Under the pieces are notes generated by a model that was not told the origin of the DNA, searched no databases, and saw nothing but the letters and a program-made list of their open reading frames with translations. From JAEZFI01 sp044508215 (GTDB taxonomy: Bacteria; Actinomycetota; Acidimicrobiia; Acidimicrobiales; Microtrichaceae), in contig JBIQID010000098.1 of the NCBI GenBank assembly GCA_044508215.1, positions 1-12,423 on the forward strand: DNA of 12,423 nucleotides, read 5' to 3'. How positions within the stretch are numbered: the stretch's first letter is position 1; each line of letters begins with the position of its first letter. A program made the translations under genes and the position numbers. This document shows, one piece after another, positions 1-6,779 of the stretch.

Positions 1-245
1 CCGTCGAGGCCCCAGTCACGGAGCACCTCCAGCTCCACGATCGCCACGCCGGACCGCTCGAGGAGCCCCCGGAGGTCGGCGTCCGTCGCGCCCGCCGCCA
101 GCGCTTCGCGGCGGTGTCGCGGCGACAGGCCCATGCCCACGTAGCCCCCGGCGGCCGCTGCTGCGACGCGCTCGTGGAACGTTGCCTCGCGGGCGAGCGT
201 CTGCGACGCGAGGACCAGCTGCTCCGTGGTCGCGTCGCTGCTCAC
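1..245 (-). CDS. TIM-barrel sugar phosphate isomerase/epimerase-like protein (N-terminal part, runs off window)
   Basis: The reading frame opens with GTG at 245 and stays open to the left edge, giving about 81 residues of the N-terminus. The start overlaps the stop of the upstream SnoaL-like gene as GTGA, so the two are probably translationally coupled. The visible protein has an initial strand and helix, then a stretch around residues 40-75 reading LSPRHRREALAAGATDADL, followed by a segment ending in IVELEVLRDWG. The pattern of a gly/leu-rich first strand, an 'A-G-TDADLR-LL' helix and a following strand 'VELE' resembles the first two beta-alpha units of xylose-isomerase-like TIM barrels (AP_endonuc_2 family). 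The catalytic metal ligands of that family lie further on, outside the window. The fold assignment is therefore inference and the reaction is unknown. As the sixth gene of the operon it could isomerise a hydroxylated or keto intermediate. Confidence 0.6.
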   Translation of the reverse strand, partial: MSSDATTEQLVLASQTLAREATFHERVAAAAAGGYVGMGLSPRHRREALAAGATDADLRGLLERSGVAIVELEVLRDWGLD

Positions 246-634
246 AGCGTGTCCTCCCGCGGTCGCAGCACGGCCACGACCCGCTCCCGGATCCGCCAGC
301 CGGCGGAGGTGCGCACGGCCACGTCGGTGTAGGTGCCGGTGAGCACCTTGCCGCCACGGAGCGGGCACAGGAACTTGCTCCTGACCGTCGCCCGGTCGGT
401 CCCGTCGGCGACGATCACCAGGTTCGTGGTCAGGTGGGCGACGGGGTGCCCCATCGACGAGAAGCCCTCCCGGATGGCCGAACGGGGCTCCATCCGGGGG
501 AGCCGCAGCGCCGATGCGTCGAACGCCGCGTCGTCGGTGAACACCTCGTCGAAGCGCTCCCACTCCTGGCCGTCCACCAGGTGCCCGTAGAGCGCGAGCA
601 CCTGTTCGATCTCCAGCCGGTCCGCAAGGTCCAT
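242..634 (-). CDS. SnoaL-like / NTF2-fold protein, single domain
   Basis: This protein of 130 residues fits one complete SnoaL_4-type NTF2-like domain. The N-terminus has the usual pattern of a helix ending in Y16-x-H18-x-x-D21, then EW at 24-25, then FDEVFTDDAAFD (strand and helix with acidic residues). The C-terminal half has the strand pair TGTYTDVAV and GWRIRERVV typical of the fold. Family members act as cyclases, isomerases, dehydratases or hydroxylase subunits, or have no known activity, so no reaction is assigned. I chose ATG at 634 over an in-frame GTG at 658 because GGAGGA lies about six bases before the ATG and 634 leaves a normal 28-bp gap after the preceding gene. The last codons overlap the next gene by four bases. 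It follows a two-domain SnoaL-like protein, giving three NTF2-fold domains in two adjacent genes. Confidence 0.8.
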   Translation of the reverse strand: MDLADRLEIEQVLALYGHLVDGQEWERFDEVFTDDAAFDASALRLPRMEPRSAIREGFSSMGHPVAHLTTNLVIVADGTDRATVRSKFLCPLRGGKVLTGTYTDVAVRTSAGWRIRERVVAVLRPREDTL

Positions 635-662
635 CCGTGTTCCTCCGCGCTCCGCCACCGGC

Positions 663-1490
663 TCAGCTCCTCGGCGCCAGCCGCCGCTCGAGCCCCAACC
701 GGTCGGTGATCACGTCGCCTCGGACGCGATCGCCGTCGAAGGTGACGATCCCGGCGGCGTAGTGGTCCACCGTGGTCCCGATGTGCGAGTCGAGGGCCGG
801 GAGCCCGCCCCGGTACGTCCCCCTGACGGTCGCGTGGAACGCTGCGCTGTCGCCGGCGGTGAAGAGGTCGTCGACCACCACCTCGTGCACATCGAAGCGG
901 GGCTGGGGGGACCCGGTCCTCCAGCTGTCGTCGACGCGGACCTCGCTGCCGCCGAAGGCGCCGTCGGCGAGCCAGGCCCTGGCGGCGGCCTCGGTGCGCT
1001 CGTCGGCGGGTGCGGCGGCGACCATCCACGGGTCGAGCGCGGGCGGCAGCAGCTCGAGCGGCTGGCCCGTGTCGAGCTGACGGCGGCGCGACCAGTAGTC
1101 CTGCTCGACGAAGTTCTCTGCGAGGCGCGAGCCGTCCCACCGGTACACGCCGATGCCGCTCCAGCTGGCGAGCCTCGCGTCGTGCTTGACGGAGGCGCCG
1201 TGCTCGCTGAAGCGGAGCGCCAGGCGCTCGCCGTTCGTGATCACGTCGTGGACCACCAGCCCGAGGAACGGGAACTGCCGCAGCTGGGCCCGCACCGCCG
1301 GCTTGTACGCGTCGTCCCGCCCGGTGAGGTGGTGCTCGCCCATGTGGAGCGTGTAGTCGTCCCGCATGATCTCGTCGCACACCGACAGGTCGTGGCTGTT
1401 CGTGTAGTCGATGCAGTAGCGACGCATCAGGGCCACGAACGGCTCGGCGGCTCCGTCGGAGCGACGCTCCCTCGCGCTGGTCATCTGCAT
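663..1490 (-). CDS. Tandem two-domain SnoaL/NTF2-like protein (SnoaL-like polyketide cyclase family)
   Basis: The product is 275 residues, about twice the length of a single SnoaL domain. The first domain (about 15-125) contains Y-C-I-D-Y-T-N-S-H-D near its start, then DEIMRDDYTLHMGEHHLTGRDD, and ends with the strand pair RLAENFVEQDYW, a common end of SnoaL polyketide-cyclase-type domains (paired in polyketide cyclases with an acid-base Asp). The second domain (about 145-265) has FDVHEVVVDDLFTAGDSAAFHATVRGTYRG followed by GIVTFDGDRVRGDVITDR, the same final strand arrangement. This suggests an internal duplication or fusion. No signal peptide or membrane segment is visible. The start is ATG at 1490, which shares one base with the upstream stop (TGATG). 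A GTG at 1493 and an ATG at 1484 are alternatives. The role in the operon is unknown: a cyclase, isomerase or dehydratase acting on a CoA-linked or ring-shaped intermediate is only a guess. Confidence 0.75.
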   Translation of the reverse strand: MQMTSARERRSDGAAEPFVALMRRYCIDYTNSHDLSVCDEIMRDDYTLHMGEHHLTGRDDAYKPAVRAQLRQFPFLGLVVHDVITNGERLALRFSEHGASVKHDARLASWSGIGVYRWDGSRLAENFVEQDYWSRRRQLDTGQPLELLPPALDPWMVAAAPADERTEAAARAWLADGAFGGSEVRVDDSWRTGSPQPRFDVHEVVVDDLFTAGDSAAFHATVRGTYRGGLPALDSHIGTTVDHYAAGIVTFDGDRVRGDVITDRLGLERRLAPRS

Positions 1491-2536
1491 CACCTCGCCC
1501 CTCCGTCGGGTCGGAGCTGCCGGATCACGCGCTCGGCGGTCTGCCGGGGCCCGACGGTGTCACCGTCGCCGGCGCCGAGGACGTGGAGCGCCATCACGTC
1601 GATCCCCTCGTCCCAGCACCGCTCCACGCGCTGCGCGACCTCCGCCGGGGTGCCGATCGCCGCGACGCGGTCCACGACCTCCCCGGGCAGCGTCATCGCC
1701 GCGGCGTCGCGGTCGCCGGCCTCGAGGAGCGCCAGCGCCTCCTGCAGCTTGTCGCGGTGCTTCGCGAAGCCCTCCTGGTGGGTGGGCAGCGAGGCGTAGT
1801 GGAGCACGAACCTCCGCATCCGGCGATCGGCCGCCTCCAAGTCGTCCCCGGCGTACACGTTGAGGGTCAGCCCGATCACGACCTCGTCGGGGTCCCGCCC
1901 AGCGGCCTCGGCCCCGCGGCGGACCAGTTCGATCCGCTCGGCGATCTCGTCCTCCGGGCAGAAGGCCAGGTACACGAAGTCGGCGACCGCCCCGGCCACG
2001 TGCAGCATCCGAGGCTGGATCGCGGCCACGAGGATCGGCACGTCGTGCGGGGTGTCGGGCATCAGCCGGAACCGCTTCACCGGTGCCAGCTCGCCCAGCT
2101 CCCGCACCCGCTGGCCGCTGAGGATCGTCCGCACGGTGCGGACCACCTCGTCCATGCGCTTCGCGGGCTGCTCGAAGGGCCGGTCGTGCCAGTCCTCCGC
2201 GATCAGGCGGCTGCCGGCGCCGACACCGCCGAGGATGCGGCCGGGCGCCAGCGCGTCGAGCGTGGCGAAGCCCATCCCGAGGAGCGCGGGCGAGCGCCCG
2301 TAGATCGACACGATCGAGGTGGCGAGACCGATCCGCTCCGTCGACACCGCGATCGCGCCGAGCATCGAGAACACCTCAGGGCCGGCGATCTCGCCGAGGA
2401 ACAGCCAGTCGTAGCCCAGCTGCTCTGCCTCGACGGCCATGTCGACCAGCTCGGGGATGGGGAGCTCGTCCTGCACCGGCAGCGAGCAGGCCAGCTGGCG
2501 CTCGCCGCGCCGGAGGCGCACTGGATCAACGGCCAC
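1490..2536 (-). CDS. LLM-class (luciferase-like) F420- or flavin-dependent oxidoreductase
   Basis: The 348-residue protein is of normal length for the bacterial luciferase-like monooxygenase family (Bac_luciferase). Near the N-terminus it has the first-strand motif CSLPVQDELPIPELV, then AVEAEQLGYDWLFLGE (helix and second strand). This is followed by ERIGLATSIVSIYGRSPALLGMGFATLDALAPGRILGGVGAGS, the central barrel region that is characteristic of the family, including the LxxGRxxxGxGxG-type loop. Late in the protein TPAEVAQRVERCWDEGIDVMALH matches the family's C-terminal helix and strand. Members use reduced F420 or FMN to reduce or hydroxylate substrates, including 5,10-methylene-H4MPT, sugars, steroids and monoterpenes. 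In Actinomycetota F420 is the commoner cofactor, but sequence alone does not settle it. The start is GTG at 2536, which overlaps the crotonase stop by 11 bases, with GGAGG about ten bases upstream. It lies between the crotonase and the SnoaL-like genes in one operon. Confidence 0.88.
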   Translation of the reverse strand: MAVDPVRLRRGERQLACSLPVQDELPIPELVDMAVEAEQLGYDWLFLGEIAGPEVFSMLGAIAVSTERIGLATSIVSIYGRSPALLGMGFATLDALAPGRILGGVGAGSRLIAEDWHDRPFEQPAKRMDEVVRTVRTILSGQRVRELGELAPVKRFRLMPDTPHDVPILVAAIQPRMLHVAGAVADFVYLAFCPEDEIAERIELVRRGAEAAGRDPDEVVIGLTLNVYAGDDLEAADRRMRRFVLHYASLPTHQEGFAKHRDKLQEALALLEAGDRDAAAMTLPGEVVDRVAAIGTPAEVAQRVERCWDEGIDVMALHVLGAGDGDTVGPRQTAERVIRQLRPDGGAR

Positions 2537-3293
2537 GGAACTCGGGCCTCCTCCGCTCCTGGAAGGCGGCGATGCCCTCCGCAGCGTCGTCGGTGGACTG
2601 GAGCATCACGATGGCGTCGACCGCGCTGTAGTAGCGGGTGTTGAGGGCGCTGTTGATCACGGCCTTCCCGGTGCGCAACGCCATCGGGGCCGCCTGGGCC
2701 ATGCGTTCACCCAGCGCCACGGCTTCGTCGAGCAGCGCGTCGGGCGCCACCACCTTCTGGACGAGGCCCAGCTGCTCGGCCTTCGCTGCGTCCAGCCGCT
2801 CGCCGGTGAACACGAGGTACTTCGCCCAGCCGGGGCTGAGGTGGTCGATCAGGCGGAGGACGCCGAAGCCGGGCACGAGGCCGAGCCCCGACTCGGGGAC
2901 GCCGAAGCTGGCCTTCTCCGAGGCCAGCACCACGTCGCACGCGAGGGCCAGCTCGCTGCCGCCCCCCAGCGCCACCCCGTTCACCGCGGCGATCACCGGC
3001 TTGCCGAACGTCTCCACCGCCTCGAAGGTGCGCATGCAGTCGACGATGAAGTCCCGGCGGTCCGGCACCGACCGGAGCTCGACGTACCCGTGGATGTCGC
3101 CACCCGCCGAGAACGCACGGTCGCCGTCGCCGGTGAGCACGACAGCCCTCACGGCGTCGTCGGCCTCGAGCTCCCCGAGGACCGTCCGCAGCGACGCCCA
3201 GAAGCTCCGGCGCATCGCGTTGAGCCGGCTGTCCTCGAGCATCGTCACCACGGCCACGGGGCCTCGCCGCTCCACGGCGAGGTCGCCGCTCAC
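2526..3293 (-). CDS. Enoyl-CoA hydratase/isomerase family protein (crotonase)
   Basis: The product is 255 residues, the usual crotonase length. The first oxyanion-hole segment is RAFSAGGDIHGY at 59-70. The second is NGVALGGGSELALACD at 105-120, with E114 at the position of the first catalytic glutamate of enoyl-CoA hydratase. The following FGVPESGLGLVPGFG has E134 at the position of the second catalytic glutamate. With both glutamates present it should be able to hydrate a 2-enoyl-CoA or catalyse a related crotonase reaction. The C-terminal helix, including QSTDDAAEGIAAFQERRRPEF, is the standard ending. The start is GTG at 3293, overlapping the carboxyltransferase stop as GTGA. A much longer open frame continues upstream to 4463 but that part is out-of-frame shadow of the carboxyltransferase. 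A carboxyltransferase followed directly by a crotonase recalls liuB-liuC or atuC-atuE, where the hydratase acts on the carboxylated enoyl-CoA. That substrate is inference. Confidence 0.92.
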   Translation of the reverse strand: MSGDLAVERRGPVAVVTMLEDSRLNAMRRSFWASLRTVLGELEADDAVRAVVLTGDGDRAFSAGGDIHGYVELRSVPDRRDFIVDCMRTFEAVETFGKPVIAAVNGVALGGGSELALACDVVLASEKASFGVPESGLGLVPGFGVLRLIDHLSPGWAKYLVFTGERLDAAKAEQLGLVQKVVAPDALLDEAVALGERMAQAAPMALRTGKAVINSALNTRYYSAVDAIVMLQSTDDAAEGIAAFQERRRPEFRGR

Positions 3294-4882
3294 GGGTTCC
3301 TCCTCGCCACGAAGTCGCGGCTGCCCCAGGCGATCTCGATCCCCCGGGCGACCACGTCGCGGGTCGTGGACGGCTCGATGATGTCGTCGAGGTGGAAGTG
3401 CGCCGCCGACTCCCATGGGGTCGACTCGTTGGCCCACTCCTGCTCGAGCGAGGCGAGGCACTCGTCGTAGGCAGCCTGCCCACCTTCGGCCAGCGCCTGC
3501 TCGAGGCGCCGGCGGTTGATCGTGACCACGCCCGTGTCCGGCGCCATGAAGCTCATCTCGGCAGTGGGCCAGGCCACCAGGAAGTCCGGCGCGGTGGGCC
3601 GGCCGCCCATGGCGAAGTGGCCGCCGCCGTACGCCTTGCGGACGACCACGGCGATCTTCGGGACGGTCGCACGGGCGATGCGGGTGACCAGGTTCTCGTA
3701 GGAGTGGAGGATGCCGCCGCGCTCGGCGTCGGTGCCCACCAGCAGGCCGGGCACGTCCTGCAGGAAGACGAGCGGGATGTTGAACGTGTCGCACAGGTCG
3801 ACGAACGTCCGCTCCTTCTTGAGCGCGGGCGGATCGAGCGCTCCGGCCCCGACGATCGGCTGGTTGGCGATGATCCCGACGGGGCGACCGTCGATCCTGC
3901 CGAGGAAGGTGAGGAGGCTGGGCCCCCAGCCCTCGGCCCAGGGGAACATCGAGCCGGCGTCCACGAGCCCGGCGACGACCTGGCGCATGTCGTAGCCCCG
4001 GCGCGGGTCGTCCGGGACGATGTCGCCGAGCGTCGTCGGGTCGATCTCGGGAGCTCGGGCCGGAGCGACCGGCGCCGCGTGCAGCTCGCTCGCCGGCATG
4101 TAGGAGAGGAAGGCGGCCACGGCGGCGAGGGCGTCGTCCTCGGTCTCGACCACCATGTGGACGTTCCCGGCCGACTGCGCCATGGCGGGCCCGCCCAGGG
4201 TGTCGTCGCTGACGTCCTCGCCGATCGCCTTGCCCACGACCGACGGCCCGGACAGGGCGACCGAACCGAACTCGACCATCGACACGAAGTGGGCGGTGGA
4301 GGCGTGGAGCGCCGAGTCGCCGTAGCTGGGGCCGAGGATCGCGGCAGCACGGGGCACGAGCGGGGAGCCGTCCTGCGGCTCGAGGAAGCTCTTGAAGTCG
4401 AGCGGGAGGCCGGAGAACCTCCACCCCATCACGTCGGGGATGCGGCCGCCGTCGGCGTCGCACAGCAGCACGATCGGCATGCCCACGCGCTGCGCTGTCT
4501 CGATCAGGCGGCCCTGCTTGCGCATGCTCGTGGGCGCGGTGGTGCCCGCCATGACGCTCGAGTCGATCCCGATCAGCGCGATGTCACGGCCGTGGAGCTT
4601 GGCGTAGCCGGTGACGACGGCGTCGCCCGGGATGGGGCGATCGCGGCGCAGCTCGGGCTCGGCGAGGAGCCCCACCTCGAACAGCGTGTCGGGGTCGATC
4701 AGCCGATCGATGCGCTCACGCACGGTCAGCCGGCCCGAGGCGTGGTGCTTGGCCACGCCTTCGGGGCCACCCATCTCGAGGGCAGCGGCCTTCCGCCGCT
4801 GGAGCTCCTCGAGGGGGGTGGGCTCGACGACGGCGGCGGTACGGCCGGTGACGTCGCCGGCCGTCTCCGTTGCTGCCTTCAT
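3290..4882 (-). CDS. Acyl-CoA carboxylase beta subunit (carboxyltransferase), divergent subgroup
   Basis: The product is 530 residues, the family's usual size, with two crotonase-like halves. The N-terminal half has GRLTVRERIDRLIDPDTLFEVG (about 50-71), IALIGIDSSVMAGT (101-114) and LLCDADGGRIPD (139-150). The C-terminal half has QDVPGLLVGTDAERGGI (375-391) and VVRKAYGGGHFAMGG (413-427), the second oxyanion-hole glycines, and ends with HLDDIIEPSTTR. It transfers CO2 from carboxybiotin to an acyl-CoA, together with the biotin-carrying alpha subunit encoded divergently at 5007. The N-terminal oxyanion region is unusual: the common GGAYVP-type stretch is replaced by GPSYGDSALHAS (184-195), and the 'LGG..H...SG..D' motif reads LGGPAMAQSAGNVH (229-242). 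This points to a subgroup whose substrate differs from propionyl- or methylcrotonyl-CoA. The start is ATG at 4882 with GGGGG a few bases upstream. It is the first gene of the minus-strand catabolic operon. Confidence 0.92.
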   Translation of the reverse strand: MKAATETAGDVTGRTAAVVEPTPLEELQRRKAAALEMGGPEGVAKHHASGRLTVRERIDRLIDPDTLFEVGLLAEPELRRDRPIPGDAVVTGYAKLHGRDIALIGIDSSVMAGTTAPTSMRKQGRLIETAQRVGMPIVLLCDADGGRIPDVMGWRFSGLPLDFKSFLEPQDGSPLVPRAAAILGPSYGDSALHASTAHFVSMVEFGSVALSGPSVVGKAIGEDVSDDTLGGPAMAQSAGNVHMVVETEDDALAAVAAFLSYMPASELHAAPVAPARAPEIDPTTLGDIVPDDPRRGYDMRQVVAGLVDAGSMFPWAEGWGPSLLTFLGRIDGRPVGIIANQPIVGAGALDPPALKKERTFVDLCDTFNIPLVFLQDVPGLLVGTDAERGGILHSYENLVTRIARATVPKIAVVVRKAYGGGHFAMGGRPTAPDFLVAWPTAEMSFMAPDTGVVTINRRRLEQALAEGGQAAYDECLASLEQEWANESTPWESAAHFHLDDIIEPSTTRDVVARGIEIAWGSRDFVARRNP

Positions 4883-4891
4883 GGAACCCCC

Positions 4892-4919
4892 TTGGCGATC
4901 CTCATTGACTTACTATAAA
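4892..4919 (+). promoter_or_regulatory. Probable promoter of the carboxylase alpha-tetR unit
   Basis: TTGGCG (4892-4897) and TATAAA (4914-4919) are separated by 16 bases. The -10 box is good (5 of 6) and lies in the centre of the palindrome. A start near 4926 would give a leader of about 80 nt before the GTG at 5007. I see no clear structured RNA element in that leader. This would make the regulator gene autoregulated along with the carboxylase alpha subunit. Confidence 0.45.
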
Positions 4920-4926
4920 GTAAGTC
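4907..4926. promoter_or_regulatory. Probable TetR operator in the divergent acyl-CoA carboxylase promoter region
   Basis: A palindrome with perfect 8-base arms GACTTACT and AGTAAGTC and a 4-base spacer ATAA sits in the 124-bp gap between the two divergent carboxylase genes. Its AT-rich core stands out from the high-GC surroundings. It covers the probable -10 boxes of both promoters, a typical place for a TetR repressor site. A related site with the shared core ACTTAC-N5-AGTAA lies in front of the transporter operon. Binding by the TetR encoded at 6772 is inference. Confidence 0.75.
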
Positions 4927-4945
4927 CAATCACGCAGCCGTGCAA
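4917..4945 (-). promoter_or_regulatory. Probable promoter of the carboxyltransferase operon
   Basis: On the minus strand, TTGCAC (4940-4945) and TACTTT (4917-4922) are separated by 17 bases. The -10 match is 4 of 6 and the -35 match is weak (3 of 6). Predicted transcription would begin about 28 bases before the ATG at 4882. The -10 lies inside the palindrome, so a bound repressor would block polymerase. TATAGT in the same palindrome is an alternative -10. Confidence 0.45.
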
Positions 4946-5006
4946 GGCCAGTCGCGAAGGTCAGTCGAGTTCGGCCGACGAGACCGGCCGGGAAGTGGGA
5001 GCCCCA

Positions 5007-6779
5007 GTGACCAAGACGGTGCTCGTCGCCAACCGAGGTGAGATCGCGCTGCGGATCGTGCGTGCATGCCGTGACCTGGGCATCCGCAGCGTCGCCGTGT
5101 ACAGCGACGCGGACGCCGACGCGGCGCACGTGGCCGCTGCCGACGCTGCGGTGCGGATCGGTCCGGCCCCGGCTCGCGAGTCGTACCTCGACGCCGATGC
5201 CATCATCGCCGCCGCCAGGGAGAGCGGGGCCACCGCGGTCCACCCGGGCTACGGGTTCCTCGCCGAGCAGGCCGACTTCGCGGAGGCGGTACAGGAGGCC
5301 GGGCTGGTCTTCGTCGGTCCGGACCCTGCCCCCATGCGCGAGCTGGGCGACAAGCGCTCCGCTCGGAGTGCCGCCGAGCGCTCGGGCCTGCCCGTGGTCC
5401 CCGGGGCCGTCATCGACGACTCGACCACCACCGACCAGCTCGTGGCGGCCGTCGGCCTGCCGCTCGTGATCAAGGCGGCGTTCGGTGGCGGTGGTCGTGG
5501 CATGCGAGTCGTGCGGGACGTCGGCGAACTGGAAGAGGCCGTCGCTGCCGCCCGGCGGGAGAGCGGCTCCGCGTTCGGGCGGGACGACGTCTTCGCCGAA
5601 CGGTTCATCGAGCGGGCGCGACACGTCGAGGTCCAGGTGGCCGCCGACCCCGCCGGCAAGGTCGTCCACCTCGGCACGAGGGACTGCACGGTGCAGCGCC
5701 GCCACCAGAAGCTGGTGGAGGAGGCTCCCGCCGTGGACCTCCCCGACGACGTGCTCGCGGGCATGCTCGAAGGCGCCGTCCGCATCGCGCGCGACGTGGG
5801 CTACAGCGGCGTCGGGACGGTCGAGTTCATCTACGACAGGGACACCGGCGAGTGGTTCTTCCTGGAGGTGAACACCCGGCTGCAGGTCGAGCACACCGTC
5901 ACCGAGCTGGTCACCGGCATCGACGTCGTCGCCCTCCAGCTGCACGTCGCCTTCGAGGGCTCGCTGCCCATCGACCAGCACGACGTCAGCATCGAGGGCC
6001 ACGCCATCCAGGTGCGGATCAACGCCGAGGACCCGGCCGACGGGTTCCGGCCGGCGGCCGGACGTGTGGCCCAGGCCAGCTGGCCGATGGGCCCCTGGGT
6101 CCGCTGCGACACCGCTGCGTCGACCGGCACCGAGGTCACGCCCCACTACGACTCCCTGCTCGCCAAGGTCATGGCGACCGGCGAGGACCGCGACACCGCC
6201 CGCCGCCGGCTCGTGCGGGCCCTCGACGAGACCGTCGTCCGTGGCCTCCCGACCACGGCTCCCTTCCTCAGGGACGTCCTGGTGCACCCGACCTTCGTCG
6301 GGCTGGAGCACTGGACGGCCTTCATCGACAGCGGCGGCGTCGAGGTGGGGCCCTCCACCGTCGACGACTCGGCGGCCACCGGCGACGCGCCCGGCGAAGG
6401 TGGCAGTGGGCCCGCCGTGGCGAGCACCGCGGTGCTCCGGATCGCCACCACGACCGGCACCTTCGAGGTGGTCGTGCCGACCGTGTCCTCCGACCGTCCG
6501 GATGCCGCAGGCGACGCAGCGGTGGGGACGACCGGGACCAGCTCGTTCGCTGCGGTGGCCGACGCCGGGTGCGTGGCGCCGATGGACTGCACCCTCATCG
6601 AGCACAAGGTCGCCCCCGGTGACCACGTGGCGAAGGGTGAGACCGTGGCCGTGGTCGAGTCCATGAAGATGGAGACGCACGTCGCGAGCGACCGCGACGG
6701 CGTCGTGCGAGCCGTGCACCACTCCCCCGGGGACTCGCTCCGACGCGGTGACGTGTTGGTGGAGATCGACGATGGCTGA
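5007..6779 (+). CDS. Acyl-CoA carboxylase alpha subunit: biotin carboxylase fused to biotin carboxyl carrier protein
   Basis: The 590-residue protein carries a full biotin carboxylase and a C-terminal biotinyl domain. Visible motifs are VANRGEIALRI (7-17), HPGYGFLAE (79-87), the ATP-grasp glycine loop KAAFGGGGRGM (156-166), RDCTVQRRHQKLVEEAP (225-241) and FLEVNTRLQVEHTVTE (285-300; the usual EHPVTE reads EHTVTE). GHAIQVRINAEDP and HYDSLLAKV close the carboxylase domain. The biotinyl domain spans about 520-590, with ESMKMET placing the biotinylated lysine at K554. The linker (about 445-520) is rich in Gly, Ala, Ser and Asp. It uses ATP and bicarbonate to carboxylate biotin and passes CO2 to the carboxyltransferase at 3290. 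At 590 residues it resembles the shorter actinobacterial AccA-type alpha subunits. I chose GTG at 5007 because GGGAG lies five bases upstream; GTG at 4995 is an in-frame alternative. The long upstream extension of the frame to 4611 is shadow. Confidence 0.95.
   Translation: MTKTVLVANRGEIALRIVRACRDLGIRSVAVYSDADADAAHVAAADAAVRIGPAPARESYLDADAIIAAARESGATAVHPGYGFLAEQADFAEAVQEAGLVFVGPDPAPMRELGDKRSARSAAERSGLPVVPGAVIDDSTTTDQLVAAVGLPLVIKAAFGGGGRGMRVVRDVGELEEAVAAARRESGSAFGRDDVFAERFIERARHVEVQVAADPAGKVVHLGTRDCTVQRRHQKLVEEAPAVDLPDDVLAGMLEGAVRIARDVGYSGVGTVEFIYDRDTGEWFFLEVNTRLQVEHTVTELVTGIDVVALQLHVAFEGSLPIDQHDVSIEGHAIQVRINAEDPADGFRPAAGRVAQASWPMGPWVRCDTAASTGTEVTPHYDSLLAKVMATGEDRDTARRRLVRALDETVVRGLPTTAPFLRDVLVHPTFVGLEHWTAFIDSGGVEVGPSTVDDSAATGDAPGEGGSGPAVASTAVLRIATTTGTFEVVVPTVSSDRPDAAGDAAVGTTGTSSFAAVADAGCVAPMDCTLIEHKVAPGDHVAKGETVAVVESMKMETHVASDRDGVVRAVHHSPGDSLRRGDVLVEIDDG

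Noticed and set aside
430..1380. Long Arg/Pro/Gly-rich open frame overlapping the SnoaL-like genes on the same strand
   Set aside because: Composition is the typical shifted-frame product of high-GC DNA; the overlapping frames have coherent SnoaL-fold proteins with good starts.
762..1799. Long plus-strand frame
   Set aside because: Antisense shadow of the SnoaL-like and LLM genes; no recognisable motifs and biased composition.
1583..2644. Long plus-strand frame across the LLM gene
   Set aside because: His/Arg/Gly/Pro-rich antisense shadow; the minus-strand frame encodes a clear luciferase-like protein.
3294..4463. N-terminal extension of the crotonase frame to 4463
   Set aside because: This part is low-complexity shadow of the carboxyltransferase; the crotonase domain begins right after GTG 3293 with a GTGA overlap.
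4611..5006. N-terminal extension of the biotin carboxylase frame to 4611
   Set aside because: It is antisense to the carboxyltransferase gene and crosses both probable promoters; the biotin carboxylase domain begins within ten residues of the GTG at 5007.
4926..5006. Possible riboswitch or leader peptide in the 80-nt leader of the carboxylase alpha gene
   Set aside because: I found no convincing stem series, terminator or short coding frame with a good ribosome site.
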